From: Phaseolus vulgaris
Lineage: Eukaryota > Streptophyta > Magnoliopsida > Fabales > Fabaceae
Direction of reading: 5' to 3'
Assembly (NCBI RefSeq): GCF_000499845.2
Contig: NC_023751.2
Coordinates: 36,135,309 to 36,199,308 of the forward strand
DNA length: 64,000 bases
Shown in pieces: positions 32,363 to 43,971 of this stretch (within the stretch, counting starts at the first letter, position 1; every line of letters starts with the position of its first letter). Below the pieces are notes generated by a model. That model did not search any database. It was not told the DNA's origin and was given only the letters and a program-made list of their open reading frames with translations. Both the position numbers and the translations under genes were made by a program.

Positions 32363-35002
32363 ATGACCCGCTCAAAGATCACCCCGAATCCTTCTCCTTC
32401 ATCGCGAAACCCCTCTTCTCAAGCACTCATCCCACCGCGAGCACGCGGTGCTTCATCTTCCCAGGCTGAGAGGCCTGCACCTTCCCGCCCCAACCTGGCC
32501 CAGGCGACTCCACCTACCACCGGAGGAGCCCCCGTCCCCCCATCAGTCTTCAAAAAACTCTACCCCTGAGCCAACTCGACCCTGTTGAGGGAAACGTCTT
32601 CCGTAAACACTGCTGGGGCAGTTTTGCGACTGACTAAGGGGGATGAACCTCACCAAACATTTCATAAGGAGCACGATGAGAAGATGATAGTGCTACCTTG
32701 CCCCCTCGATCTGCCCGTTTGTGCCGACGATAAGGCGAGCGCTGACGGGCCCTTCTGCTTCGTCTACACGACGCTATTCAAGAAGGTGAAACTGAAGTTT
32801 CCCTTTACCCGATTCGAGAGGGAACTCCTCACCGAGCTCAACATTGCTGCCGCCCAGCTTCATCCCAACAGCTGGGCGTTTGTGCGAGCATTCCAAGTGA
32901 TGTGCGACCATCTGGGGTTGCCCGCATCCGTAGACGTATTTTTGTTTCTCTTCGAAGCCAAGCACCCAGGAGACCGCCTGTGGGTTAGCTTAAATGGGAT
33001 CGCTGGGAGGTCGATCTTCTCCATCTTCCAGCAATCCTACAAAGACTGGAAAGGGAAGTTCGTCCAAGTGCGCCCTAACGACAAGGACGCCTCCCTACTC
33101 GACGGCTTCCCCTTGTACTGGGTGGACAAGGGGAAGAAAGAGTCCAAGAGCTGCTTCAGGAGACCCAGAAGTCCTGATAGCATGGGTGCATTGGACAGAG
33201 ATCTCTGCCTCTTTTGGAAGAGTGTGGCGGAGGCCAACATCACCTTCCTTACCACCACCCTGATCTGCTTCGAATTCTACGAGAACCAACTCGAAATTCG
33301 AATAGGTTAGAACATTTAAACTGTTGTTTTAATACTGCTTTTGTCAACTGTTTCTGGGCGTCTTGTGCGTTACGCGCAAGACTTTGGTTTTATTTTTCTG
33401 TACTATTTATCTGCTTTGCTATTGCATACTGCCTTGTGCGTTGACTCTTCTCCTTGAACTAACTCCTGTATTTTCGCTCCATGCAGATAATATGTTGGGC
33501 CAGGGCAAACTCGCGGAATTGAGGGCGCTCGCCCGAACCCACGGGTTGGCGACGGGCTCTCAAACAGTACCAAATTCGGTGGTGGAAATCGCCGTCGCCC
33601 AGGGTCGATCGCCACCTAAGGGCCTAGCTCCCTCCGATGTCCAGCCCGCCGCCCAACGTAAGAAACTCGTCCTCAAAAGGCCCAAGAGGAAGGCTCCCCA
33701 GGTAGTCCACGAGGATGAGGAAGAAGATGACGAGGTCACCGAAGATGGCCTTATCACAAAGAGGAAGAGGGTGGCACCTTCTTCACCACCTGCCCCACCC
33801 CCTCTTCCAACCTCAACACCTCCATCCACGCCCGCTCCACCTCCAACCTTGCCATTTCCACCAGCTCCTGCCTCACCTGTCCAAGCCATTCCACTGGCAA
33901 CCGCGCCACCTGCGGTTGAGGCCCAAGAGCCAAATTTCATGGAGGACCCCCCGAACGCCTCCACGCCATATGTATCAGCTGGAGGGGGTCCTCCTTCCAA
34001 TGCCTCAGCCGCAGATGTTGCTCCAATCGGGGATGAGGTTGCCCACACCTCACCGAGTCCCCGACGTCGTCACCACGAGCAGGAGCGCCTACTGAAGAAC
34101 CAACCAAAGAAGGTGACGACGAAAATCAACAACAGGCCCACCTAACACCTCTACAAGCAGCAAACCTCCCTCTTGAGGTTACGAGGATGTGGGAGCCTTT
34201 ATCTGCTAAGCTGAAGACGATAGCAGAAGACATCCCCGCCATCGTAACCAGAGTCGTGGAGAGCTCCACCAGGAAACTCCAGGACGACCTCTTCAACCTT
34301 AAAACTGAAAACAGCACCATGAGGGTCGAGGTGGGGAAGTTGTCCTTTAACCTGACACTCGCGGAGATTGAACACTCCCGAGTAGAGGACGCAATGAGCA
34401 CCGAGCTCAGGTTGGCGCGCAAGGAGGCCACTGATCTCCGCCATAAGGTGCAGCAACTTGCTCAAGAAAAGATCGAACTGGAGAGCAAGATTGTGCCTTA
34501 TCGCGTCAAGGTGGCTGACCTGGAGGCTCTCGTAAAAACCGACGCCGCCAAGGTGAAAAAATTGGAGCAAAGGTCAGCCGACCGGGAGACCCTCCTTGGA
34601 AAGGTGGAGAAGGCGAGGGATGACGCCATCACTGAGCTCGACGAAGTCAATAAGAAAAATGGGGAGCTTGCAGCTGAACTGGGCAAGGCACAAGCAGAAT
34701 CCAAGAAGGTTGCTGAAGACCTTCTCCAGGCTCAAGAAATCAACGAACAACTCAAGAAGCAAGTTGAGGAGCTGGAGCAGCAGAATAAGGGACTGAAAGA
34801 ACAAGCTGAAGGACTCGAGAAACAGATTGAAGAGCTTAAGAAGCAAAATGAAGATCTCAATCTGAGTTCCGCCCAAATTCTGGCTGCTGGATTCGAGGCT
34901 GCACCGGAACAGTTCGCCTGCTTGTTCCCTGATCTGGATCTCAGCATGGTGTCTCTAAATAATGAGGTGGTGGATGGAAAAGTGGTGCCCGCCGAAGACT
35001 AA
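32363..35002 (+). pseudogene. Transposase_28-type ('putative gypsy type transposon') spliced gene, broken
   Basis: Exon 1 (32363-33305): a Pro/Ser-rich N-terminus, then FPFTRFERELLTELNIAAAQ, LHPNSWAFVRAFQVMCDHLG and FLFLFEAKHPGD, which match the pattern of the plant domain named putative gypsy type transposon (PF04195). Intron 33306-33486 (ATAG/GTTAG to CATGCAG/AT) splices in phase to DNMLGQGKLAELRALAR. Exon 2 has a basic KRPKRKAP patch, an acidic run, a long Pro-rich linker and a coiled coil of roughly 230 residues from about 34190 (KQVEELEQQNKGLKEQAEGL). Two lesions: TGA at 32567-32569 in an otherwise open frame, at a Trp-like position (WANSTLL context), and a one-base shift between 34055 and 34085. 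GC content and codon use are far above the surroundings. It lies antisense to the Gypsy 3' LTR, as known for extra ORFs in some plant Ty3/Gypsy elements. Molecular role unknown. Confidence 0.75.
33306..33486 (+). other. Intron in the antisense gene
   Basis: 181 bases, T-rich, GT...AG. Joining its ends keeps the frame (phase 1, codon GAT) and yields a continuous protein motif across the junction. Confidence 0.7.
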
Positions 35003-35439
35003 TCAATTTACTCCATCCACTGCTTTTATACTTTCTCTTGTGTATAACTTGTACTGATTTTTATATCTTCCCGCACATATATTTGAACTGATACTTACTG
35101 TTAATGACAAAAGTCTGTGTGTTTTCTCTTGCGACTTTTTCAACTGCTTTAACTCTCCTTGCGTATTTTACTTCAAAGAAAAGACTTAGCGAAACTGTAG
35201 GCACGATCTTTGACTTAACTTAACTCAGCTACTGGCTTAAACACTGCTTCACCCGATCTGCTTCATCAAAACGGGTCTTTTAACTTTCTCGCCACTATTT
35301 GAACTTTTCCTGGTCGCCAGAGACTCTTGGCGATCAGCTTCTTTCTGGCTTCACGCCTTGTTCACATGTGATTGTTATTTGCTCATTTTGTCATTTACAG
35401 TTAACGATATTTATCGCTCCAGTTTACGGTCTCCACAAT
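35003..35439. other. 3' flank of the antisense gene
   Basis: Still richer in G/C than average to about 35430, so probably element DNA. It has likely polyadenylation-type T-rich sequence but no coding frame. Gypsy gag-pol is not found on either strand here. Confidence 0.45.
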
Positions 35440-35568
35440 AGTTCTAAGCTTATGAGGTCTAATTTAATCCATGAAATAGATGATTCAATTATAAATAAAC
35501 AAAAAAAATGTTCATATTGCAGAATCCAAGGTCACAATAGAAACAATTGTCCGCACAAACAAACTTGA
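35440..35568 (+). pseudogene. C-terminal zinc-knuckle tail of MULE/FAR1-type protein
   Basis: The frame ends KKCSYCRIQGHNRNNCPHKQ plus T and a stop: a C-x2-C-x4-H-x4-C knuckle with the GHN..(T/N)CP pattern typical of the extreme C-terminus of Mutator-like transposases and FAR1-related proteins. The catalytic and SWIM regions are absent; upstream sequence is of the Gypsy type. It is a short relic. A Copia gag knuckle is the alternative, but gag knuckles are not usually at a C-terminus followed by a stop. Confidence 0.55.
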
Positions 35569-35740
35569 TAATAAAATTCAATTTCAAATTTAATTATTAA
35601 TTTCCTCATTTTCTTTACCTAAGTATTTATTCCTTCATAAAAAAATTATTTATTAAATTAATTTCAAATATTACATAAGTTATAATTTTAATTATAATTA
35701 AATAATTATAATATATATTTATTTTTAAAAAAAAAAATAT

Positions 35741-35909
35741 GACGTGGAAAAAGTCGTGCCAAGTTGACACGACTTCAGGTTGACGTGACAGAAGTTGTGC
35801 CAAGTTGACACGACTTCAACTTCACACGACTTCAAGTTGACGTGACAGAAGTTGTGTCAACTTGGCACAACTTCTACATTTGAAGTTGTGCCAAGTTGAT
35901 ACGACTTGC
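35741..35909. repeat. Cluster of four palindromic 25-mers
   Basis: Variants of AAGTYGTGYCAA(G/C)TTGRCA plus CRACTT occur at about 35751, 35792, 35849 and 35883; each is nearly self-complementary. Spacers share TTGACGTGACAGAAG (twice). A transcript would fold into stacked hairpins. It follows a MULE/FAR1-type tail and may be the non-coding end of that element. Confidence 0.75.
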
Positions 35910-37551
35910 CCCATATTTGTAGCTTTTTTGACAACGAACCCATTTTGGTAAAAAAAAAATAATAATGGTAAAAAAAAAAACGCTTTTCTGAATGGAGGCT
36001 CGGGAATGTAGTTGAATAAGCAATGACGATAGAAGAGAAGGTTCTCTTATAATGAGTGAGTGTGAATTGCTGACAAACCCAGAGAACTCCTAATATAAAA
36101 CATTTATACTACCCTCAAGGATCTTCATACACCACCCAAAGAACCTTGGAGGCTTCATGGCAGAGAGATAAACCTTTAAAATTTGCTATAAATAAGGATG
36201 AAGCTAAAACATAATCCTTCCATCCAATTCCCAGTATAGTATTCCTCTCATCCTGATATTACATGGAATAGCTAAAAGGGTGCTCTTAGAATGTTGGTAC
36301 ACCAAAAAGACATCAGATTTCTCCCTTTCCCCATCTGTTTATGTGAGAAACTGAAGAACTGATTTTTTTTTTATTAGTAAGGAAAAAGTAAATAATCACC
36401 AACTCAACCTACCACTAATCACTTGTTTTTATCGAAAAAACAAGGAGAAATTTTTTTAACCCAAGACCATAGATTGAGTTAAAGAAAATTTAGGTGATTG
36501 ATAACCGCTAACTTGACAGCAAAGTTGGTACTGCTAAACGTCAAACTTAGATAAAAAAGGAGCAATGCACCCACATAAGCATCCTCTCTGTGAACATAAC
36601 CTCTTTCCTTCCCCTTGTCTAAGCTGATAACAGAGGCAACAGATGCTTCAGACTCATCCACACAAAAGGGAAAAGCTGCAGACTTGGCTTCCTCTGTTGG
36701 CATGCACCACACTTTGAAGATAAATCCAAAGAAGAAAGATATAGATTCTTCTGTAGCTGCTGATTTCAAGCTCATAGGCTATCATCCTCACCAGAACATT
36801 CATATGGAGATGTCTGTCTAAAGTGTGCGGCTTCTCATTTTTAGGCTGTTTCTGCTTTTTAATTTGAGGCTAGTACACGCTTTTGGTTTCTATATAAAAA
36901 TCTATTGAATTCTGTTACCATTACTATTTTTGTAAAAGGATTTTAAAATAGAATGTGGTTTGGTGCTTTCTTTGGCCTATGATTAGTAGTAGAACCATGG
37001 TAGCATCATGCTCAAAGGACAGGTTCAAAACTGTTTAGCTTTTATAACTAATTTTTATGAATCTGAATTGACTTAAAATATTAATACTTTTTTTATCACC
37101 CTTTATATCTTTGGAACCTAAATTTTTATTATTCGTGTGAAAAGATAACTTATTTGTTACTTACTGTTTGTATATACATATGCTTGGCTTTGAGGATAAA
37201 AGAAAGTTCTACATCATTCCAAACAAAATAATTTCAGCTCATATGTAACATGAGTTGTATTTTTCTGTTATTTTTTTTTTCTTTTCTTTACACGAACAAT
37301 GTGTATATATTCTGAAATATAACAAACTTTTCCATCTTTTTGCACTGTGCATCTCTGTCTTTGACTTGTTTTCTCACAGAGGAATTGGAAATTGCAGTTG
37401 TTTTGTGATGTGTAAATTTTATGTGGAAGAGGACATGTGAATATTTGGGGAGACAGAAACCAAGGCACTTAAAATGCAGAAAAAACAACATTTTCAGAGA
37501 GAATATGAACTCTGAAATAGTGAAGATTAAACACAGATAGTTCACGTCTTG
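35910..37551. other. Spacer, no gene supported
   Basis: Two overlapping opposite-strand frames at 36479-36821 (98 and 68 codons) have no recognisable domain. A possible LINE-like tail on the minus strand lies at about 36364-36410. Nothing else firm. Confidence 0.4.
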
Positions 37552-37953
37552 TTACTCTTTCTTCTTTCTCTTCTCCTCTAACTCAAGAAGGTCTTCCAAT
37601 ACCTTGTCATCCAAATACTCAAACTCAATCACTTCCCCTTGTGCAGTAGAAGAACTTCCAATGACACTAGTAGTAGAAGAAGAAGAAGAAGACGATGATG
37701 AGAAGAAAGGGAAATGAGAATGGTACTCCTGAGGGAAATTAAGGATTGCAAGAGCACCCCTTAATTCTATGGCTGCTCGATCATAAGCTCTTGCTGCTGC
37801 TTCTGCAGTGTCAAATGTCCCCTACCATTGTCTTCCCGTAGGTTTTGTTGGGTCTCTGATCTCTGCTCCAAACTTACCCCATGGCCTCCTTCTCACACCA
37901 CGGTACCTTCCTTCTTCCCCTTTCTCCTTGTTAACTTTACCTGACTCCTCCAT
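37552..37953 (-). pseudogene. ERF transcription factor (group IX, EDLL type) with one nonsense codon
   Basis: A 134-codon minus-strand frame, intact but for a single stop. It encodes an AP2/ERF domain ([25 protein letters not shown], then [20 protein letters not shown] and [10 protein letters not shown]), a poly-Ser linker and the C-terminal EDLL activation motif ([20 protein letters not shown]). Codon 44 (37822-37824) is TAG where both sister genes have TTG Leu in the WLGTF core, a one-base change. The truncated product would lack half the DNA-binding domain. ERFs of this group bind GCC-box promoters and activate ethylene, jasmonate and defence genes. A TATA-like CTATTTAAAG lies near 38033-38042. 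The rest of the frame has no other lesion, so the loss is recent, polymorphic, or a base error. Confidence 0.9.
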
Positions 37954-38288
37954 GTTGTAACCTCTTGTTCTTCGGTTATTCCCAGGTAACAGAAACAATC
38001 TTATTCGAGATTGGATATTGGCTATGAATTTCTCTTTAAATAGAAACTCCGACGTTGATTCAGCATGTTGTGAGAGACAAGAGTTTTGTATGTGTTGGAT
38101 CAGTTATGCCTATGCTTTATACATTCACGTATAGCGTCGTCAATACTATTCTGTCACGTTCTTAGAATCTTTCGCGGTCATGATGTGTAAAAATTCGATT
38201 CATCTACTTATCCTCAAGGGAACAAAAACAATATTTTGGAAACCAATTTTTTTTTTACAACTTGTTTCAACAATAAAATAAAATAAAT

Positions 38289-38290
<2 letters not shown>

Positions 38291-38326
<36 letters not shown>
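38291..38326. repeat. (AT)n microsatellite
   Basis: About 18 uninterrupted AT units, about 340 bases upstream of the ERF pseudogene start. Likely polymorphic. Confidence 0.9.
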
Positions 38327-38329
<3 letters not shown>

Positions 38330-38411
38330 ATTATTATATAACACAAAATTAATTTTCATTCAGGATTGAAATTTCAAACAATATATTTGTAGTAAGTAAA
38401 TGATAAAATTC

Positions 38412-38581
38412 CACTTCTTCAATCTAATAGAAATGGATTTTCAATATTTGTAGTGTCAACAAAATTTTTCTCGATAAAAATAGTTAGAAATAATCACACT
38501 TCTTCAATCTAATAGAAATGGATTTTCAATATTTGTAGTGTCAACAAAACTTTTCTCGATAAAAATAGTTAGAAATAATCA
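38412..38581. repeat. 85-base tandem duplication
   Basis: Two adjacent 85-base units beginning CACTTCTTCAATCTAATAG, with one mismatch. AT-rich and non-coding. Confidence 0.9.
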
Positions 38582-39204
38582 TAGTAAACATAATCAAAAC
38601 TAATAAATTTTGAAAAAAAAAATTAACAATTATTTAGAAAAAAAAAATTTACATACAGACTTATTTTTATACTATAAGTATTTGGATGGTTTAAATTTAA
38701 ATCAAGATCAAAAATCAATTTTGTGTTATATAATACAAAAATAAAAAATATATTTAACTCTAAAATAAAATATAAATTACACTTAATAAAAAAAAGAATA
38801 AAAATAATTGTGATTGTATAAAATTACAAAATATTTTTGACAAGTTGACCCAAAAAAAAGACTATTTGAAGAGGGTAAATATCTTTATGTTATATGTTGA
38901 GTGCAATTTTTGTATTAGGTTTATGTGGGGGTGGAAATAGCGCGTCTTGAATTGGTTTTTAAATTAATTAACTGTGGTGACCTAATTCAAATTTGCTAAG
39001 AACAACGAACAATCATGTTAATAACATGGTTTGACCTTGGGTGTTTACTGAATTGACCTATATATTAATAAGATTCTTTTCATTCTTGAACCTTTTGAGT
39101 AGAAGATTATTTTCATCATACAGTAATCTTCTTTTGGTTAGATAAAACGCCTTTAATTTTTCCTTTTCGGTAAATGAATCAATGGGGGAAAAACGCAGTT
39201 TCTG

Positions 39205-39425
39205 TTTTTTTCGCCAGCAAAATATAAATAAAATAAATTGAACATTTTATTTACTTCTAAATAAAGTTATTGATTTTGGATTTATGACATCGAGTGTGAA
39301 CATTGGGATAGAAAATCTCAAGTGATAAGGTAACTCTACTTATGCATGTCCGAACAGTGAATTTTTTTTTATTAATAAAAAATAAAATTAATTAAAAATG
39401 TTTCAACCTTTATAAAAAAAAATCT
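39205..39425 (-). mobile_element. Two LINE 3' tail-like sequences
   Basis: At about 39205-39255 and 39361-39425 the minus strand shows TTTATTTTATTT-type stretches and, in the second, AAAGGTTGAAACATTTT before a TAATAAAAAAAA end. No coding part. Confidence 0.4.
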
Positions 39426-40208
39426 TTAAAATCTGTAAAAATGATTCGAAGCAAGTAACTTGGTCACAGTACCACAGCTAAACAAAACAGTGAATTTAAG
39501 AAATCTAAATTTTGGTAGCAGACTTTTTGTTTTACTCTGCTTCGAAGGGGTTCTGCTTCTTCACCTTGCAGTCACGTTTTCTCTCATTGCCATTTTTTTT
39601 GTTTGTATTATTGCTTCCATCCCTGCTGTCGTATGTGGAATTCATCAATGAACAAAAGCACTAACGCAAGTTATGGGATGGTGCTCTTTGTTCTCACATA
39701 TGTCTTACAATTGGAATTTACGCTTCATCTGGATTGTAGTCTCAAATGTGTTAATTTTTATCTGGTCCCAATTTAAGTAAAAGGAAATATTTTGTTCTCA
39801 CAAAATAAAGTTGTGTTTAAGAACGTTATTTGTCATGGTTATTTGTCATGCAGATAAAATTTTAGCATAACAAAAGGGAAATGGTGGATATGGATCACTA
39901 ATCTGAATAAAAAATCTGATTTTTCTTATCTTTGTAGTGTTTGAGTCCTTTACCATGTATAAACATGTCTTAATTCTTCTAGTTTCATTGTCTACAAATA
40001 AGATTTGTTATAATGTATGGAATGATTAGAAATTTATTCTCACATTCGATAGTGGAATGTAGTCGACTAGTCATCAACGTATTTAAGAAAATTTAAAATT
40101 AAGAAACAAGGTTTTGAATAAAACTTTTTTTCAAGATGATGTCATCTCATAGTTTTGAACTTAATTTCTTAATAATTTTCACAAAGCATTAGATGATGAC
40201 CAAGAGTA

Positions 40209-40588
40209 CACTATAAGAAAATCATAAAATAAAAATCAATTTTTAGAGACTAAAATAATTAGTTGCAATAGTAACTAAAGTAGATATCATTTTAGAAACT
40301 AAAAAAAATGGTTTATAAATTAGTTTTTATTATTGTGAAATAGTTTCTAAATTGATATCTAATTAGCTACCAAGATTTTAACTACCAATTATTTTGATTC
40401 TAATTTTGGTAGCAAAAACCTTAGTTGCTAATTAGATACCAATTTAGAAACCATTTAACAATAACATAAACTAATTTAGAAACCAAAAAATGATTTAGTC
40501 TCTAAAATGGTCTCTAATTTAGTTAATATAACAACTAATTATTTTTTGTCTCTAAAATTAGTTTCTATTTCATGATTTTCTTGTAGTG
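40209..40588. mobile_element. CACTA-type MITE, 380 bases
   Basis: Ends CACTATAAGAAAATCAT and the inverse of CACTACAAGAAAATCAT, flanked by the 3-base duplication GTA on both sides, as for CACTA elements. The inverted similarity continues inward almost to the centre, so the whole element can fold back. No coding capacity. Confidence 0.88.
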
Positions 40589-41326
40589 GTAGTTAACTCA
40601 TGCAACGAAGAACAATGAACAAAAATAAAGTTTTCTTATACATTTTCATTCCAAAATTGAATTATACTTAATTTTTGTTTTGCAAGCAAGTTCCAATGAT
40701 TGCACTGATTACAAGTATTACATTGAAGAATTTCACTAATTACAATTGATTACAAGTATAATGATTAATTGTGAATTACAAAAGTGAAGAGATACTAAAT
40801 AGAATAGAGAGATATCTTAATCACATGTACACTTAGTATTATCATTGTACATGCTTTTCTATCGACAATAAATAAATTAAATAACTTTGAGCATTTAAAA
40901 GACCTTCCAATTCGTATACAAAAACAACTTACACTAATGTTCACATAGGGATATAGATACAAAAAGACAACCAAGAAAACATTCAACAAAGGACATAGTT
41001 TTGAGACTAAGACTACTACCATAACAAAAGATACACCTATTGTTCATTTCAGTTCCACAATTTACCAGATTAGTTGGTGTAGCACCGATGACAACACAAA
41101 GTTTGCATCACCAAGAGCTACTCCAAACTAAATGCAGCCACCCAACATGCCGAAGGTAAATAACCAAGAACAATTGTTGATTGTCGTTGATGTTGGTTCT
41201 GCTAAAAGGTAGAAACCTTAACTACTTTCTTTGCTAAGGATCTCTTTACATGCTCAAGTTGTGGCATCCAAAACACCACTCCTAGAAGTTCCTTCTACTG
41301 CATGATTTCTTCTTCACATTCTATAT

Positions 41327-41760
41327 GTTTTTTTTATCGGCTAAGAATAAATGAATTATTTGGAGTATTTAAGGGGTAATCCAACCCTATACACACAAAA
41401 TACAATGCAAGAAACACTATCATCTCTAAAAAAAGATCAAGCACCTGCCTCCTCCAAGGATAACATGGCTACCAAAAGTAATGTTATACCCATAATAACA
41501 ACATAGAAGATAAAAGTATATCTCCCTAATTAGATAAACTATCTTCCTTTCATCATAACCAAATATACATGATTCTACACACCTCTTATCCAGCTAAGAT
41601 ACAAAACCAAATTCAGATTTGTGCAACAGCTGCAACAACAGTTTTACAACAGAGCTATGTGAAGGTGACATCCATTTTGTCACTTTCCAAGCCCTACAAT
41701 TAGTAGCATAGGGCCCATTTCAACTCCTACTAGCCACAAACACCTGCACTTTGTGTTGGG
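41327..41760 (-). mobile_element. LINE 3' end
   Basis: On the minus strand: a 3' UTR-like stretch, TATAGGGTTGGATTACCCC, TTAAATACTCCAAATAATTC, ATTTATTC and a GATAAAAAAAA end. Matches the tail at 51752-51825. No ORF2 coding recognised; the inner limit is arbitrary. Confidence 0.6.
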
Positions 41761-42219
41761 CCTAGATCGAATCGAATTCGATCAAGATTAGGTTAGGTCG
41801 GACCAAGATTGAGTTGAGTTCAACTGGGTTTAGGTGGAGTAAGACTCAGTGAGATCAAGACGAACTGGTCCAAGGTTGACCAAATTAAGTTGGACATGTG
41901 TCTAACCAATACACACTTAAGTCAATCGTACATCAAATTTACTCTAATTGACAAAATAGATTTAATCTAAATTTAAATTTAAATTGAATTAATAAAATCT
42001 AAATCAATTTCATCCAGTTAAAATAGATATGAATTTAGATCCAATCTATTCTATTAGATTTGAATTAAATCTAGATTTTGGATTTTGAAAAATCCAATTC
42101 ATAACACCCCTAGACCTATGTTTGATTAACACAAAGGAAATTAAATAAACTGTAACCTATTATGAGATATTACAAAGGCGAATATATAACAAAGAACAAG
42201 AGAGCAAACGCAACGTAAT

Positions 42220-42320
42220 TAAGAAGCCATCAACCTTAAGATTGCCAACCTTTTTCTCAGGTTACAGCATCGCAACATCATCATCTGCCAAAAATCTAGA
42301 TCAATTTAAAAGAAAATATT
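42220..42320 (-). repeat. Conserved block downstream of the 42.9-kb ERF gene
   Basis: Aligns with 54645-54755, which lies at the same side of the 55.2-kb ERF gene. Shared words include CAGGTTA, CATCATCA and GCCAAAAA, in the same order and spacing. It marks the 3' limit of a segmental duplication. Confidence 0.6.
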
Positions 42321-42942
42321 TTCAGTGTCTGAGAAAGCATAAAGAAATCCTCAAATCATAACTAAAATTGAGAAATGTAATAAGAGTTACCAAGAGATTT
42401 GATTGACAGTTCAAGAGGATGATATAATATTGAATCTCAGTATAATGCAGTAGACCAATAACGTGTAAGAACATACAATATTTCACCACCTAGCAGAGCA
42501 ATAATCAAGAAACATTATGGTAACAACAGAACTAATCCCAAACTAATCACGAAACTCAAGTTAAAATAAAAAAGCTTAGAGAAATTAGAAACACCATGTA
42601 GAGCAAATGCTTACTGAAATAGAGTTGCATGATTTGTAAATATCTGAATCAACGTATGTACCCTCACCACATTGAACTGTGAGATTTCAGGTATCTACCA
42701 TCCAAATCCTACTTCATTAACCACATTGGACCAACAATTTTTCCATATATATAAACATTAAACCGCTATTATTTCAAGATTTTGTTGCATTAACTGCAAC
42801 ATTTTTTCAATTGAATCAATGTTAAACGGGGGATGGGGAAGATTTTTGGAAATCAATCTGAACACTATAACACAGGTTTAGTTCAGATATCAATACAAGG
42901 AGAGAAAAAAGAAGAGGAACTAAACAAAATGCAGTCAAGCTC

Positions 42943-43320
42943 CTAATCTCCACTATTCCTTCTCTTCTCTTCTATCTCAAGAAGATCCTCCAACACCTTG
43001 TTATCCAAATACTCGAACTCAATAACTTCCTTCATAGCAAAAGAACTTCCATTGTCCTTAGTAGAAGAATTTGAGAACACAAAAGGAAGATGAGAATAAT
43101 ACTCATCGGGAAAATTAAGGATCGCAAGAGCACCCCTCAAACCAATGGCTGCACGATCATAAGCTCTAGCTGCTTCTTCTGCAGTGTCAAATGTCCCCAA
43201 CCATTGTCTTCCCGTAGGTTTTGTTGGATCTCTAATCTCTGCTCCAAACTTACCCCATGGTCTCTTTCTCACACCACGATACTTCACTTCTTCATCTCCT
43301 GATGATCTCTCTTTCTCCAT
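42943..43320 (-). CDS. Short ERF transcription factor with EDLL motif (group IX)
   Basis: 125 residues, intronless. The AP2/ERF domain spans about residues 14-71 ([50 protein letters not shown]) with the Ala and Asp of AEIRD that mark ERF-type rather than DREB-type binding. The C-terminus is the EDLL activation motif ([20 protein letters not shown]), known from the AtERF95-98 (TDR1) subgroup. It acts in the nucleus on GCC-box promoters. The ATG at 43320 is chosen because MEKE matches the start of its paralogue; an upstream in-frame ATG at 43368 would add a hydrophobic leader that the sisters lack. TATA-like sequences lie near 43370-43380 and 43526-43535. AIGLRG replaces the AIELRG of both sisters. 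Expected to be pathogen- or ethylene-inducible; an inference from the family. Confidence 0.94.
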   Translation of the reverse strand: MEKERSSGDEEVKYRGVRKRPWGKFGAEIRDPTKPTGRQWLGTFDTAEEAARAYDRAAIGLRGALAILNFPDEYYSHLPFVFSNSSTKDNGSSFAMKEVIEFEYLDNKVLEDLLEIEEKRRNSGD

Positions 43321-43601
43321 TTTTTTAGCAAAAAATAATAAATAAATATATAGAACACAAGAACTCACTCTTTATAACAGTACTATACTAACACATCAAA
43401 ATCTAATCTCCAACAAATACAAAACTTAAAAGATCCCTCTTATCTCTCTTTCTCCATACGTTGCCCCTTCTATGCTTAAACAACTTTGGTCTTTCTTCAG
43501 TATTTGTGTTCTTGTTTCAAGTCTTTATATATAAGCAGCCTCTGTATGATGCAGTTGAGTAGGGTTCCAACTCTTAGTTTTGGTTCCTTCTTATTGACTT
43601 G

Positions 43602-43665
43602 ATTCTTAGCCTTCTTGAAGAAGTGTAAAAGTTGGACTCTTCTTTTGACTTGGCTTATCATATTT
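43602..43665 (-). promoter_or_regulatory. Promoter block shared by two ERF genes
   Basis: GAAGTGTAAAAGTTGGACTC and TTGACTTGGCTTAT (plus strand) recur at 55677-55735 upstream of the other intact ERF; GGCGACTGGGTCGAAA near 43802 also recurs near 55868. Conserved upstream DNA suggests shared regulation. Confidence 0.6.
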
Positions 43666-43971
43666 TGGAAGGAAGTGTCACTGGAATGAGTATATTTGGA
43701 CAGGTTCCAAATGCAAATATTTGGTCAGATGATGTCCAAAGCTCGTCACTGTAGGTTGTAATACAGTCAAGGCTCTTTTCCTTTTAGGTGCTCTGTAAGG
43801 TGGCGACTGGGTCGAAACAATTACAGTGATGATATATTTTATTGTTTAGATTTTGATATAATGTTCTGAATAATGGATGATATTATTGAGTTTTAGGTTA
43901 ATCGAAATTTTTTGGTTAGGAGATTGATTTAAATTGAGGTTAAAAATTTTTTTTATTTTTTTTTATCATTG

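Noticed and set aside
33560..34048. 162-codon minus-strand Gly/Ala-rich frame
   Set aside because: It mirrors the Pro/Ala-rich GC-rich linker of the plus-strand gene and has no independent support.
36479..36821. Two opposite frames of 98 and 68 codons
   Set aside because: No domain, signal or splice context on either strand; too little to choose between them.
39460..39651. 63-codon hydrophobic frame
   Set aside because: One membrane-like stretch but no promoter, family resemblance or paralogue; AT-rich DNA often yields such frames.
43368..43368. Upstream ATG as start of the 42.9-kb ERF
   Set aside because: It would add a hydrophobic leader absent from both paralogues; the start at 43320 aligns with the family.
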